Shown: piece after piece, positions 7,232-17,308 of the stretch | Numbering within the stretch: the first letter of the stretch is position 1 | Layout: each line of letters starts with the position of its first letter | Assembly: GCA_003427395.1 (NCBI GenBank) | Contig: BFEA01000205.1 | Location: forward strand, 605,221-633,308 | DNA from: Chara braunii | Lineage: Eukaryota; Streptophyta; Charophyceae; Charales; Characeae | Reading direction: 5' to 3' | DNA: 28,088 bases | Notes under the pieces: model-generated | What the model was told of the DNA's origin: nothing | The model's database searches: none | What the model saw: the letters and a program-made list of their open reading frames with translations, nothing else | Position numbers and translations under genes: made by a program

Positions 7232-8698
7232 CTAAAATTCAAAAGGTAAAGACGTTTTGACAATGCTGTCTACAAAGGTCGTTATAATATTTATGAAGTC
7301 GGCTTTGGATTCTCGTAGACGATCAAAATCCCACATAGTTGGCGGCACATTTTTAAGCCAAATGAGACAATGAAGGTGTAAAGTCCCTCGGCCTTGAGTT
7401 TCAACTATACCGAAATAAGCATTAACGTGACCAAAAAGACCGCCATTTGTTTTGGGTCGATGGGCGTCGATATCAAAGCCAAGAATATTTGTGATGAAGG
7501 TAGTGATCAAGCGATCAAAAAGTCGTGCAGCGGCGACATTGTTAGACATCGATGATTGTTTTAAAAGAGACAAAGGAATATGTGGAACATGTTGAAAAAC
7601 ATTCAAGAATTCCGCAGTAGATATCAGGCCAGTATATGATGAAAAAATAAATGATGTATCTGTATTAGGAGTGATTGTCAGAAATAAGCTTGGTTGGCCG
7701 AAACGATCGCAAGTCGCAAATGCTTCGTGACGCCTTGCACGACGTTCAACATTGTTGCCCCAAACATAAGCAGCATTGCATTCAACTCCACGTAACAGTT
7801 CACTAACTGCAGGCGAAACGGGTAACGGCGGATGACCGCATTGATGTCTGCGGTCGTTTTCAAACCCTCTTTTAAGTTGTTCTGTAGTAATTGCAGAGAT
7901 TGCGGAGTGAAAGCGAGGATGAGATTTGCATGTGATGCTTGCCATCGTGTAACCACGGTCAAGTGACAATCGATCAAAGGAGACCATAACATAATACGGA
8001 TCTTGTGGAAATCGACGATGACTTAGAAGACAGTAATGTTTAATGATTAATTGTTTAGCAACACGTATTTTACATTTCGGCTCACCTGGATACCCTCTTC
8101 CGTATGGAAAAAGGTGAGGAAACATTTTTGCCTCAATGGTTGTATCGAAAACATTAGAAAATCTGGAAGATGATCGAATGGCAAAAAGTAAATCGTCGTC
8201 TTTTGTAGTATCATGATTATGTAGAATGTATTCTTCAATGGCTGCATCGACAGCAGCAGAAGTATGACTGAAAATGACCGTCTTTTCGATGTCTGTCGTT
8301 TTTTCGGAGCAGTCGGCAAGTGGATTGGGACCTTCTTGTTCTTTGTCTATTGCATTCGCAATGGCAATGTCTTTGGTATAGTCGATGACAATTTGAGGTG
8401 CATATTGATCGGCGTTGTCGACGAGTCCTTTCAACGTATCTTTGTTTACGCCAATATCATAGCAGAAAGGATTAAAGGAATTATCAAATGACAACAAATC
8501 TAATATAACTACATGACGGACAGCGTGCATCTTATGAATATGGTTCAATTGTGTGTTAGTAAATGACCCTGCCAAAATTATGAGATATATAGCATTTTTG
8601 TCTAATTTGCGGGGAAGGAGTGTCACAGGCGGGCCAGGAACGGCGTCAAAAAGCAAAAGATGAGACCGAATTGCGCGGTGGAAACCTCCACGCATTAT
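7232..8698 (-). CDS. Helitron-like N domain and Rep HLH metal-binding motif
   Basis: The longest clean Helitron stretch, about 489 codons between TGA (8701-8699) and TAG (7234-7232). From the ATG at 8695 it shows a region like GGFHRAIRSHLLLFDA, then MFPHLFPYGRGYPGE, the core of the Helitron-like N domain (FPxLFPxGxG). GQPSLFLTITPN follows. Residues 440-447 are HLHCLIWL, the HUH metal-binding motif of Rep. Function: binding and nicking of the element ends. The stop before it is single and in frame with a good upstream segment, so this ATG is probably not the true start. It is intact otherwise, with no frameshift over nearly 1.5 kb. Confidence 0.85.
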   Translation of the reverse strand: MMRGGFHRAIRSHLLLFDAVPGPPVTLLPRKLDKNAIYLIILAGSFTNTQLNHIHKMHAVRHVVILDLLSFDNSFNPFCYDIGVNKDTLKGLVDNADQYAPQIVIDYTKDIAIANAIDKEQEGPNPLADCSEKTTDIEKTVIFSHTSAAVDAAIEEYILHNHDTTKDDDLLFAIRSSSRFSNVFDTTIEAKMFPHLFPYGRGYPGEPKCKIRVAKQLIIKHYCLLSHRRFPQDPYYVMVSFDRLSLDRGYTMASITCKSHPRFHSAISAITTEQLKRGFENDRRHQCGHPPLPVSPAVSELLRGVECNAAYVWGNNVERRARRHEAFATCDRFGQPSLFLTITPNTDTSFIFSSYTGLISTAEFLNVFQHVPHIPLSLLKQSSMSNNVAAARLFDRLITTFITNILGFDIDAHRPKTNGGLFGHVNAYFGIVETQGRGTLHLHCLIWLKNVPPTMWDFDRLRESKADFINIITTFVDSIVKTSLPFEF

Positions 8699-9319
8699 TC
8701 ATGTTTGAGCCATGATGGTGATAATACTTGTCATGATAAGCTTCAACCATGTCGGTACAGGTAGTTGGGGTGGAAGAGCGCCGATGAAGAAGTGGTTCGC
8801 AATTGAAAATTTAGGCAGATGTGGGGGATGTTTTTTGTCAAAAAGTGATTTTGCACAATTAATGCAAACATTGAATTGGATCGAGCTCGGGTTTGAAATA
8901 TCAATACCAGCACGTGAAAGCATCAAGCCGACAAAATGAGGATGGATATCAGAACAATCATAATAAGTAAGAAGAGGTAGTGACAAATCTTCATCAAGAC
9001 ATCGGAGATGTATATGCATGCGCCTAAGGGCATCCATATCTGAGGCAGAAAAGTCCATGATAGCACTATGTATATGCAGTGTGTCACGTATACTACAAAC
9101 CGTTTCTGCGAGCTCATCCGGGCTAAGCGATTTTGTCAAACAATCTAGGTGCGTCTGTTTGACATCAACGAAAATCGGCGAGAAGCCCGACAACAAGGAA
9201 GCATCGTAATTTTTTTCCGCATGAGCGATATTTTTAAGGCGGATATGATGTATTGGAATGCCGCGGTTATCAAATCGTCCTTTTTCACGGACCAGTTGTT
9301 TCAATCGTGGAGGACGTTT
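8699..9319 (-). CDS. Helitron Rep N-terminal segment with CxxC
   Basis: The frame runs from after TAA (9322-9320) to TGA (8701-8699). Near its end it has CINCAKSLFDKKHPPHLPKF, then SIANHFFIGALPPQLP. That is the CxxC, 'P...L', 'aNxxxxGxxPxxL' layout seen at the start of many Helitron transposases, upstream of the Helitron-like N domain. The stop comes just before the GG..RSH block, which in relatives is contiguous with it, so the break is inside a conserved region. Confidence 0.7.
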   Translation of the reverse strand, partial: KRPPRLKQLVREKGRFDNRGIPIHHIRLKNIAHAEKNYDASLLSGFSPIFVDVKQTHLDCLTKSLSPDELAETVCSIRDTLHIHSAIMDFSASDMDALRRMHIHLRCLDEDLSLPLLTYYDCSDIHPHFVGLMLSRAGIDISNPSSIQFNVCINCAKSLFDKKHPPHLPKFSIANHFFIGALPPQLPVPTWLKLIMTSIITIMAQT

Positions 9320-9322
9320 TTA

Positions 9323-9601
9323 GGATGGCAAGTTGTCGTGTAGAGTTTTTAATTGTCCTGCCTTTCGCTTTTTTGCTTCGCGGGCATGTCGATGCCACAA
9401 CACATCAGCATCTAATCGTTTTTCTCGTTGCTCAACCGTTTCTTGTTGCCGTTTGAGTTTGCAAGCCGCGTGGATTTTTTTTCGTCATTCATCTTGTTCA
9501 TAGGAAGTCTCAGGACGACCATTGATATAACGAGTTTTGGACAACCGAGGCAGCTGTGTGATAGGGATATATGAAAATACAAAATGTATAACAGTAGACA
9601 T
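9323..9601 (-). CDS. Likely N-terminus of the Helitron transposase (basic region)
   Basis: Reading upstream of 9320 in the same frame gives a stretch rich in Lys, Arg, Gln and Glu (for example KLKRQQETVEQREKRLD and HAREAKKRKAGQ), interrupted by TGA at 9487-9485. It reaches an in-frame ATG at 9601 and begins MSTVIHFVFSYIPITQL. Basic Arg/Lys-rich starts are common in Helitron transposases. The fragments are too short to stand out as ORFs, and the assignment rests on frame continuity and composition. The frame stays open above 9601, so the start is uncertain. Confidence 0.5.
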
Positions 9602-10689
9602 GGAATGAAGATGAGGAGGATACACAAAAGCATGAATATAGGATACACAAAAGCATGAATATGGAAGTTGAACAGTGAGGAATCACAAAAACAGACAGAA
9701 GACAAAGGCAGCGTTAGTCAATATAAAAAAACAAATGCATTAACGAAATCAGGGCAGAGTATTTTGAAAATATGCATGGTTGAAGTGAGTCGGGGGGGGT
9801 GCAAAAATCATATCTTAATTGTCATTTATGGGTCAAAGTTTTTGGGCTTTCAGGGAGTGAGAAATGCGGCGGAGGGAATAACCACTTTGCCAACAACCTT
9901 TTCATTTTCTTATGAAAGAAATCGTCTAAGCTCATAAGAATGCGAATTTCGAAGGTGTTGCAGCAACAGTAGCTGACACAGGATAAGAGAAAAAACAGCA
10001 AGATGGCTTTATGCATAACCCCCCTGTGTCAACAGAAGGCCTGAGTTTTTTTGTATTTTTTTAATAGTTTCAAACATTTTTATATGCATTCATGGTTATA
10101 TATTTATACTATCATGATAAGAGCGCTACTGGTGCATATTTCAGGGGAACGTGTGGTCAGAGTTGTCTTAGGAATGGAAAGATGATTTGGCTCGAGCTGC
10201 AGCGGCATGAGCAGGGGATCGTGGTGTCACGACATAACTCGCCATGTATTTGCCTTGTAATTTGACAATGTGGAGAGTGAACATGACAACATACACACAT
10301 TGTCAGTTCGCAGGGGGACTAAGAAAGAAAACCCGGGGTTCCTTAAAAGAACATGGAGTTCATGAATGCACAGAACAATGTACTGGATAAAAGTGGAGCA
10401 GCACAATGTCTTGTCGGGGAGACGACCATATTGTATCAAGTGTAAAAGTGAGAGTATTGTGTACGGCCTCAGTTGAGAGGCAAGTATAGGTAAGACTTGA
10501 CATACGGATTACGCATGTGAAATAGCATATCGCACATCGAGTATAATAAATGTAATCTCCAAATCGTGACTGACCATTTATAACATCAATGGAGCAATGC
10601 TAGGAAAGGCCACATGCTGAGCTGGGTCATTTTTATTACCGGGGGATTAAGGTTTTTTGTATTATCAGCAGCCATAGCTGATGGTTAGC
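9602..10689. other. Upstream of Helitron: no gene recognised
   Basis: A/T-rich noncoding sequence. It contains a two-copy 23-bp direct repeat (unit GGATACACAAAAGCATGAAT, starting at 9618 and 9641) just upstream of the transposase start. It should hold the Helitron promoter and 5' TC end, but neither was pinned down. Short ORFs here show no motif. Confidence 0.5.
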
Positions 10690-11155
10690 AAGGACGAAAG
10701 GTAAGCATGAGCATCATCAGCAGCAAGAGAGAGAACAGGGAGGATAGGTCCAGTGTCCTTAGATCATGACAATGCTCGAGAAAAGGTACGGGTATGTCGG
10801 ACAGGGAGGATAGGCCCAGCGTTCTTAGATCATGACAATGCTTGAGAAAGGGTACGAGTACATTGGCGGTTCTAACTGCAGAGACTAACAGTGACTGCAT
10901 GTGATGTAAATCAAAGCGGAAGGCGAGCAGTAACAAGAACAAGGTGGAAGCAATAAGACATAGAACAGGGAGGATAGATCCAGCGTTTTTAGATCATGAC
11001 AATGTTTGAGAAAGGGCACGAGTACGTCGTCGGTTTAACCTCAAGGACTAATAGCGATTGCACGTGACGTAAATCAATATGACAGGCAAGCAGTAACAAG
11101 AACAAGGCAGAAAATAGGGAGGACTGGATTTGCATGTCGAGATCATGACAGCAGC
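10690..11155. repeat. Composite diverged tandem repeat
   Basis: The core ACAGGGAGGATAG recurs at 10735, 10801 and 10965, with a weaker copy near 11113. Each is followed by TTAGATCATGACAATG. The spacing (66, 164 and about 149 bases) shows a short form and a long form; the long form adds GCAGTAACAAGAACAAGG. Hydrophobic, repetitive minus-strand ORFs here are by-products of the repeat. Confidence 0.8.
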
Positions 11156-11191
11156 CAACAAAAGTTGGACATATATATAGACCACTTTCTG

Positions 11192-12166
11192 GAAATATAT
11201 CTTCATGGAGTGTTACTAAAGTATGTGTATTGAGCAACAACAGGTGCGAGTAGATTAGTGGCCAACATAATAATTAGAATGACGTGAGACCGTGCGGTCC
11301 CTATTTATCGTCGGTGATTTGAAAAGAACCGAGAGAAACCGTCAGGAGTGGAAGAGGACGAGGACGGGCCAACCTATGGTAGGCCGATCGGCATGCAAGC
11401 AACAGTGTTTGGTAGCCACGTCGGTATGGGAGAACTGCTGAAAGCATATACTAAGCGGGAAACCGTTCTTCAAAAAAGTTTTCATACAAAGCGAAGAAAC
11501 ACCCTATCCGACGTAATTTACAGTGACAGGAGTCAGGCAATCCAGATTCGTATTTCAACAGTGCAGGGGTGCATCAACTAAGTCAGACCAGTTGTTGGTT
11601 CTGCTTTCTTTTTGGACAGAATTTAAACTGATAGGCCTCAGGCAATCAGGATTTGTATTTCAACAGTGCAGGGGTGTATCAACCAAGCCAGGCTAGTTGT
11701 TGGTTCTGTTTTCTTTTTTTCCTTTCTATCATTTTTTTTCTTTTTTTGGTCAGAGGTGGATGGATTGACCATTTCCAAAATCGCAGTATTTCATATTATC
11801 ATAGTGCAGGCCAGTTTGGCAAGCAATGACACCCAACAGAGATGCAGGCCAGCTGGTTTCAAGTGTCAGCGACCGGATCAACATATGCATCTGTATGTAT
11901 GATTATTGAGCGCGAGCAAAATCGGATAGTCTGCGATCCAAACTTTAATTTTGCGTTTGAAAGTGTTGTTTAGCAAAGCCGTCGGCCTGTGCCTATTTTT
12001 CGAAGACGAGCTTGCAGGGGCCTTTTTTTTGGCTTCTTGTTAAGGCCTAGGGTGTTGCAGAGGCCAACGATAAGACCTGTGGTGATTACTGGCAGCAGCA
12101 GCCAATGGATGTCGTGAGAGAACAGGCCACCTACGCTACTTATTATAATGTCAATACTCCCGGCAG
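11192..12166. repeat. Segmental direct duplication, copy 1
   Basis: This copy aligns from GAAATATAT to the CGGCAG block with a second copy at 12261-13134, with many substitutions and small indels. It is longer by an internal 105-bp tandem duplication starting at 11537 and 11642 (shared motif TTTCAACAGTGCAGGGGTG). On the minus strand both copies keep an open 42-residue stretch (12164-12039 here) with 27 identities by my alignment. The plus-strand ORFs are not conserved in frame. Confidence 0.75.
11537..11746. repeat. 105-bp internal tandem duplication
   Basis: Two adjacent diverged units beginning at 11537 and 11642, each with GTATTTCAACAGTGCAGGGG and GTTGTTGGTTCTG. Copy 2 of the larger duplication has only one unit, so this duplication arose in copy 1 or was lost from copy 2. 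Confidence 0.75.
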
Positions 12167-12260
12167 ACTCCCTGTCTCTATTATTTTATCTTTGGGGCAT
12201 ATGACCAGCACCATGGTTGGGCCAACATTCCAGCGTTGATGGAATATACAACATTTTATC

Positions 12261-13134
12261 GAAATATATTTTCATAGACTGCTAGTAGAGTATGTATACT
12301 GAACAACGACAGGTCCGGGCGGATCAGCGACCAACATAACAATTAGAATGACATGAGATCGTCTGGTTGCAATCAACCGTCGGTGATCTGAAGAGAACCG
12401 AGAGAAGTTATTGCTAGTAGGAGAGAACAGGGACGGGTCAACCTATGGTGGGCCGGTTGTCATGCCAGTGATATTGGCGACCAACTATGTGCATGAGAGA
12501 ACCGCTGAAAGCATATAAGCGGGAAACTGTTTTTAACAAAAGTTTCTATATAAAGTGAAAGACCATCCCAGCCGCCGTGACTTAAACTGACAGGCTTCAG
12601 GCAATTCAGATTCGTATTTCAATAGGGCAGGGGCATATCAACTAAGTGAGGCCAGTTGTTGGTTTTATTTTTCTTTTTTTCTGCCTATTATTTTTTCGTA
12701 AGAGGCGATGAGTGTCAGACGTTATCATTGGATGAACTTACCATTTTCAAAACCGCAACATTTCATATTGTCATAGGGCAGGCCAGTTTGTCAAGCAATG
12801 ACATCCAGCAGAGATGTAAGCTAATTGGTTTGAAGTGGTAATGACTGGATCAGCATCTGCATCTGTTTGTATGATTATCGAGTGCAAGTAAAATTGGACA
12901 GTCCGCAATCCGAAATCATACTTTTGTATTCGAGAGTCGTGTTTGGCAAAGGTGTCGGCCTGTGCCTATTTTTCGAAGACGAGCTTGTAAGGACTTTTCT
13001 CTTCTTCGTTAAAGCCCAGGGTATTGGAGAGGCCAAGGAAAAGTTCTGCGGTGATTGTTGGCAGCAGCAGCCATTGGATGTCCTGCGAGAATAGATCACC
13101 TATGCTGCTTATCTTAATGGTAACACTCCTGGCA
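12261..13134. repeat. Segmental direct duplication, copy 2
   Basis: The partner of 11192-12166, ending near TAACACTCCTGGCA. Strongest matches include GTCGGCCTGTGCCTATTTTT and the GGCAGCAGCAGCCA region. The minus-strand ORF at 13163-12966 covers the peptide shared with copy 1 (GLFSHDIHW / GDLFSQDIQW ... LLLP ... NTLG). No protein family was recognised. The unit is probably a non-autonomous or dead mobile sequence. Confidence 0.75.
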
Positions 13135-13837
13135 TACATAGGCAGAGAAGGAGAAGAGGACAAGAAACGAGCGGTTGTGGTAAACCTTTTTGTCGGCGTT
13201 CATATATTATTTTGGGGTCCCGTGCTTGAAACCTATACATTTGTAATTAGGCCATTTATTTCGGGAGGCAACAATGTGGTTGTTCTTTACCGACAAATAT
13301 GAATCCAAAACAAATTCAAAGGGAAAACAGGTATTTAGATTTACACCTCCGAGCAGGACACAAGTTTCCAAAAATCACAAGCGAAGAGAGTTTTGATTGA
13401 GAAATCTTATCAGTATTCACTTATATTCTACCTCTGTATGTATCGATATGGTTTTCAACGTTGTCAATTCAGAGTTTTTCAACGTTGTCAATTCATAGTT
13501 TCTTTCTTGGAACGCTAAGTTTTTTTGGCACCTCCTCATTTTCCCATGATCTTTATACTTGTCATGTCCATCGTTTCTTCTCCAAAGCTTGCTTTTTTAA
13601 GCCGCCATATATATATTTTTTTTAATAATGATTGTCAAATTGTCAGTAGAAATGTTAGTCTACATTTATTTCTACCCACAACAACTAACCGATTTCCAAT
13701 CGTCTGTAGACATTTGTATCTGACAATGACAAAGAAGCTTGCAGCCATGTCGCAGCACGTCATGTTGTCTTTATCGAACCAGCCGTGTGTAAGGAACAAC
13801 TGTGTACACGCTGTTGTGTAGAGGGAAAGGGAATTGC
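13135..13837. other. Noncoding stretch with a small repeat
   Basis: No gene recognised. There is a two-copy 24-bp direct repeat at about 13451-13500 (TTTTCAACGTTGTCAATTCA). A 98-codon plus ORF (13525-13821) lacks any family signature. Confidence 0.4.
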
Positions 13838-14278
13838 TTAGAGCATACGCATGTAGCAGACGTGTGACCGAAAAGAAGGGATATTATTGGGAGCTAATGA
13901 CTCATGAGTGGTCGTATGACAAAAAGAGATGGCGGCTCCGATAGGAGGGATCATTTGTGTAAGATCATATCCATAAACGGTGGCTTTGCGCAAGATAGGG
14001 AACTCAGTGTCCTGGCCATCAGTCCTATCAGTAATCATTCTATCATGAAGAACAATCGAAGGCTGTGTTTCAGCAATATCAGCGAGAAACATCTGTAGCA
14101 GGCGTCGACCAGACCACCCATGCACACGATGTAATACGAGCAACCCTCTTTCTTCCACAAAATCGAATCCCAGGAAAAGCCCACGTTGTTTGACATCAGC
14201 AATGCTCGCTACATAATTCTCCATCTCCGCAGTTGACGAATGGATGATATGGTAGATCGGAATGACAGCCATAATGTT
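13838..14278 (-). CDS. Unknown family, member A (exon)
   Basis: Minus-strand frame ending at TAA (13840-13838). The upstream sequence TTCATCGATATTTTGCAG is a good 3' splice site, so the exon probably begins at 14278 rather than at the upstream TTG. Motifs shared with B and C: H-S-S-T-A-E-M-E-N-Y-V near the start, QRGLFLGFDF, LLQMFLAD, RKATVYGYD, then PPIGAAISFCHTTTH, and C-Y-M-R-M-L at the end. B has HKATVYDYN, PPVIG and LTFTRATAH at matching places. The alternating strands and the IG..ISF turn could be an OB-like barrel, but no named family can be assigned. The C-terminal tail seen in B was not found here. Confidence 0.5.
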   Translation of the reverse strand, partial: NIMAVIPIYHIIHSSTAEMENYVASIADVKQRGLFLGFDFVEERGLLVLHRVHGWSGRRLLQMFLADIAETQPSIVLHDRMITDRTDGQDTEFPILRKATVYGYDLTQMIPPIGAAISFCHTTTHESLAPNNIPSFRSHVCYMRML

Positions 14279-14302
14279 CTGCAAAATATCGATGAACAAC
14301 AA

Positions 14303-15949
14303 TCAGTTTTCATGCGGAAAGCAGTAGACATATTAAGGACAACTGAAACCTAGAATATTCAATAGGCTTGATAGTGAAGACCAAATAACAATAGCCTTTA
14401 GGTTATCTGACTGGACGTGCAAAGTCGCCACGATTGTGTGGGGTTGCCCGCTTGGACAACCGGTCGGACACCCTCCCTAGGCAGTGTGTCTGAGTTGAAA
14501 CGAGAAAAGGGGAAAAAAAAAAACAAGCCACCAAAAAATAAACATAACAACTTTCGTCGATGGATGATATTGGATTCCGTTGCGAAATTCAAAACAGAAA
14601 ANAAAATCAAAGAAACCGGGAATTGTTTTCATTTTTTTTCTTGCTTTCAATCGCAAAAACGGAGTTGTATGGGCTCGGACGTCCGTGACCCCCCCGACTA
14701 CCTGCTGAGGACGTCTGACCAGGATGCTCTGTCATCGGGCAAACGGTAACATATAATAGTATAGATTTAGTACAGTCAAAATTACGCTTTCGGTTGTATA
14801 TAGATACCGAACGAGAGTCAGAGCGAAGAATAAAACATGCCAGAGGGCAACGCAAAGACGAACGAGAAATAATGTAACGAATTTAATTTGAGGAATCAGG
14901 CTTCCAGGGCTGCTAGGGCATTCAAAAGACAAGGAAGAAATTATGACATTCTATGTAATCGTTGTTCAACTTGGCGATGCGTAGCTGATCTTTGCCTCTC
15001 TCCTTTTACTCATCAACAACAACGATAAACAACTGCAAAACTGGCCATATCATTTGGAAGGGGGCCAAGATGACCCCTTGCAGCATCCCCAGGGTCGAAG
15101 AACATTTCATATGACAGGTCAACAACAACAACTGCAAGGTAGGTAATAAGGAAGAACAAACGGGTCATGATACACACTGAAGAAAGCGGGCAGACAAGAA
15201 AGTATAACCCGGGGAAAGAGGATTACAATATTTGCAAAAGTTGTTGTTGCACCCTTTTCCGCAGAGAACGAAAAACAAATCCGAGAATACGACGAGGACA
15301 TCTTGAGAACGAATGAAATGCAGTACATCAGACCGAATACACCGAAAATAGAGGAGCATTCTACAATACATGAGACGAGAGGAAACTGGGCAAGGCACAA
15401 GCGAAGAAACATTTATCAGAATAGATGTCACGGTTGCAACCACAACATCAGATCATATTGACTGCAAACAGGATAGAATATCAGGGCCCCATAAGCATCG
15501 GAGATTAGATAGAAGGGTACCGAGGCAACGTTTTTTTGGACAACATGCCGACTTGATGACAGAGGCGAGAAGAAGGAACGATGGGCTAATATGTATCGAC
15601 GACCGACACGAGAGTTGCTTCGGGTGACGACTTGAAGGGGAACCCGTGGTGTCAGTTGTTCCAAGAACGGATAGACGAATGCACTGTATCAAGAAAGAGA
15701 GGATGGGCTAAAGCAGCAGAGCATCTGACAACATTGCAGATAGATTGCAAGAACGAATAAAATGCAGCATCCCACAATCAATATATGTTAAGCAGGAAAG
15801 CATCTTATAATACTCAAGGGCAGCGAATAAACAAACGGAGCAAATAAAAAGTACGAATCAGCGAGAAAAAGAATAAGCATAGAAAGGATGATCATGAAGC
15901 AAGGACGAGAAAGATAAGAGGGAAGACGTCTTTCAGGCTACATTGTTGG
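14303..15949. other. Long stretch without a recognisable gene
   Basis: Overlapping short ORFs on both strands with no motif or neighbour relation. One isolated N sits at 14602. A homopolymer-rich patch follows 14510. A GGACAACCGGTCGG motif at about 14455 loosely resembles GGACAACTGGTTGG near 23578, each followed after a gap by a C/G-run and an A-rich stretch. That could be a weak SINE-like signature but is not enough to call one. Confidence 0.45.
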
Positions 15950-15963
15950 ATTAGACCGTCTCA

Positions 15964-16674
15964 TTGGGCTACCAGTTGAAATCCAAAGGCAACGAACTGT
16001 GCGTGGTGGCGAAGGATTCCAGGGACCAAAACCAATTCAAGTTGGGTATTCCTCGGACTAAGCTATCTTGGCTTCAGTGCCACGGCAAAATATTGAAGAG
16101 ACACCCTGTAGTCAAACACACAAGTCTTGAGTGGTTGTTAATCCACCAATGTCTTCCAACAGGCAGCTAGTGTACACAGAAGAGGATGCTAGTTAACCTT
16201 CTTTGCATGACATGCACCNAACAACAGATAGAGNATTCATCCCATANCTGGTGCGTCTGCGATTGTGCCNAGANTTTTTGGGCCCGGTGNCAAAACCNGT
16301 GGTTTCAGACTAATCAGGGTTTANACCATTCGAGAAAGCGGGATGAGAANCTCATTTNGGGAGGTCCCAACAAGGATCTTCCGATCATGGTTGGGACAGN
16401 CAGGACTGTGGGCATGTGGGCTAGATGGATGGAATGGAATAAGGTCNGATTCAATAACGAACGANCGAATTTGNAAAGANCGCAGCATCTCATGAAAAGA
16501 AGTATTCGANATATTATTGNGGCAGACTNGCGAAAGGGGAACAGATCAGGACTTCAAATGGAGGAAAGAGCCAGGAGGTTTGCCAAGACATGGGCTCGTG
16601 ACCACCGTTGGGTTATTCCCAATCAGAAAGGCAGACCACTGTTNTCTAGAATATTGGAAACCAGAAGAGCCTGA
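15964..16674 (+). pseudogene. LINE ORF2 C-terminus with zf-RVT-like domain, in-frame TAG
   Basis: Two segments lie in the same frame, 15964-16170 and 16171-16674, separated only by TAG at 16168-16170. The reading has W...H..K..LEWLLIHQCLPTG, then LLCMTC, then SSH.WCVCDCA..FW. This is the zf-RVT pattern 'hxWlxxxxrLPT...CxxC....xHxxxxCxxaxxxW' of plant-type LINE reverse transcriptases. Downstream, VGMWARWMEWNKV fits the 'xxWxxWxxRNxxxF' end of such proteins. Ns blur several residues. The TAG sits within the domain, between LPTG and the CxxC. Confidence 0.6.
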
Positions 16675-17154
16675 GTCCCCTTTGTGAATCCAACATCATG
16701 TCTTCACCCTGTAAACATCATAATATTGTCCCTNTTTCNNTTCTCATTTCCTCANTTTTNCCCCTTCTAGCCCTGTGTAATANATTCCTCTCTTTTGCCT
16801 AACTGCTACACTCTTCTGCTCCCTGCCCCCTCTAACTTATCGATTTATCCTTACCGTANACCTCTTGACATTTCATTATTACCTATCCTTGATTTACTTT
16901 AACTAAGGGAAGGATCTCTTCCCTATTGGAGGCAACNTATTCTNATTCCATCTAAGTAATTCATNGAGGGTGTTATTNACAGCAGAAAGGGANNTTGGAC
17001 TCGATTTCGAGCAAAAGGCCTTCCCCTTTCTGAAATTCTTCGGAAAAATCTCAGAAAGGATGATANTTCAACAAGGAAGGGACCCGATTTCCAGCATAAN
17101 CTCTTCTCAATTTCTTCNAAAACTTCGAAGNATAAAACAAAGGGATNGTGAGTT

Positions 17155-17308
17155 CATNTCTCAGCANATTNATTTGGGATGCCGGACNGCTTTTTCAGCA
17201 GACCCATTTGGGATGCTGAGCCCGTNTCTCAGCAGATTCATTTGGGACGCTGGNCTCGCTTTTTCANCAAATCCATTTGGGACGCTGAGCCCNTTTCTCA
17301 GCAGATTA
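17155..17308. repeat. 34-bp tandem repeat in LINE 3' region
   Basis: ATTTGGGA starts recur at 17172, 17206, 17240 and 17275 (period 34-35), each followed by a GCTTTTTCAGCAGA or CTCAGCAGATT half. At least four diverged units, with several Ns. The frame running through it is a by-product. Confidence 0.85.

Larger units (their letters stand above)
1012..9601 (-). mobile_element. Helitron rolling-circle transposon (coding part, termini not located)
   Basis: Minus-strand coding order is basic N-terminus, CxxC region, Helitron-like N domain with Rep HLH motif, Rep YxxxYxxK motif, PIF1-type helicase, Ulp1 protease, then a separate downstream unit. This is the Rep-helicase order of Helitrons. Replication would be by Rep nicking and strand transfer with helicase unwinding. 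The terminal 5' TC and 3' CTRR hairpin could not be assigned, so the limits given are the coding limits. The reading frame has eight in-frame stops and one frameshift, so the copy is either decaying or read by unusual decoding. The downstream unit at 1012-1929 may be cargo or simply adjacent. Confidence 0.85.

Noticed and set aside
2428-9601. Stop codons as short introns
   Set aside because: The sequence around the stops lacks paired GT and AG at plausible distances; the conserved residues directly flanking the motif VI stop leave no room for an intron.
14398-14855. Possible SINE or tRNA-like stretch (GGACAACCGGTCGG, then A-rich run)
   Set aside because: Only one loose match elsewhere (near 23578) and no A/B box pair or target-site duplication could be shown.
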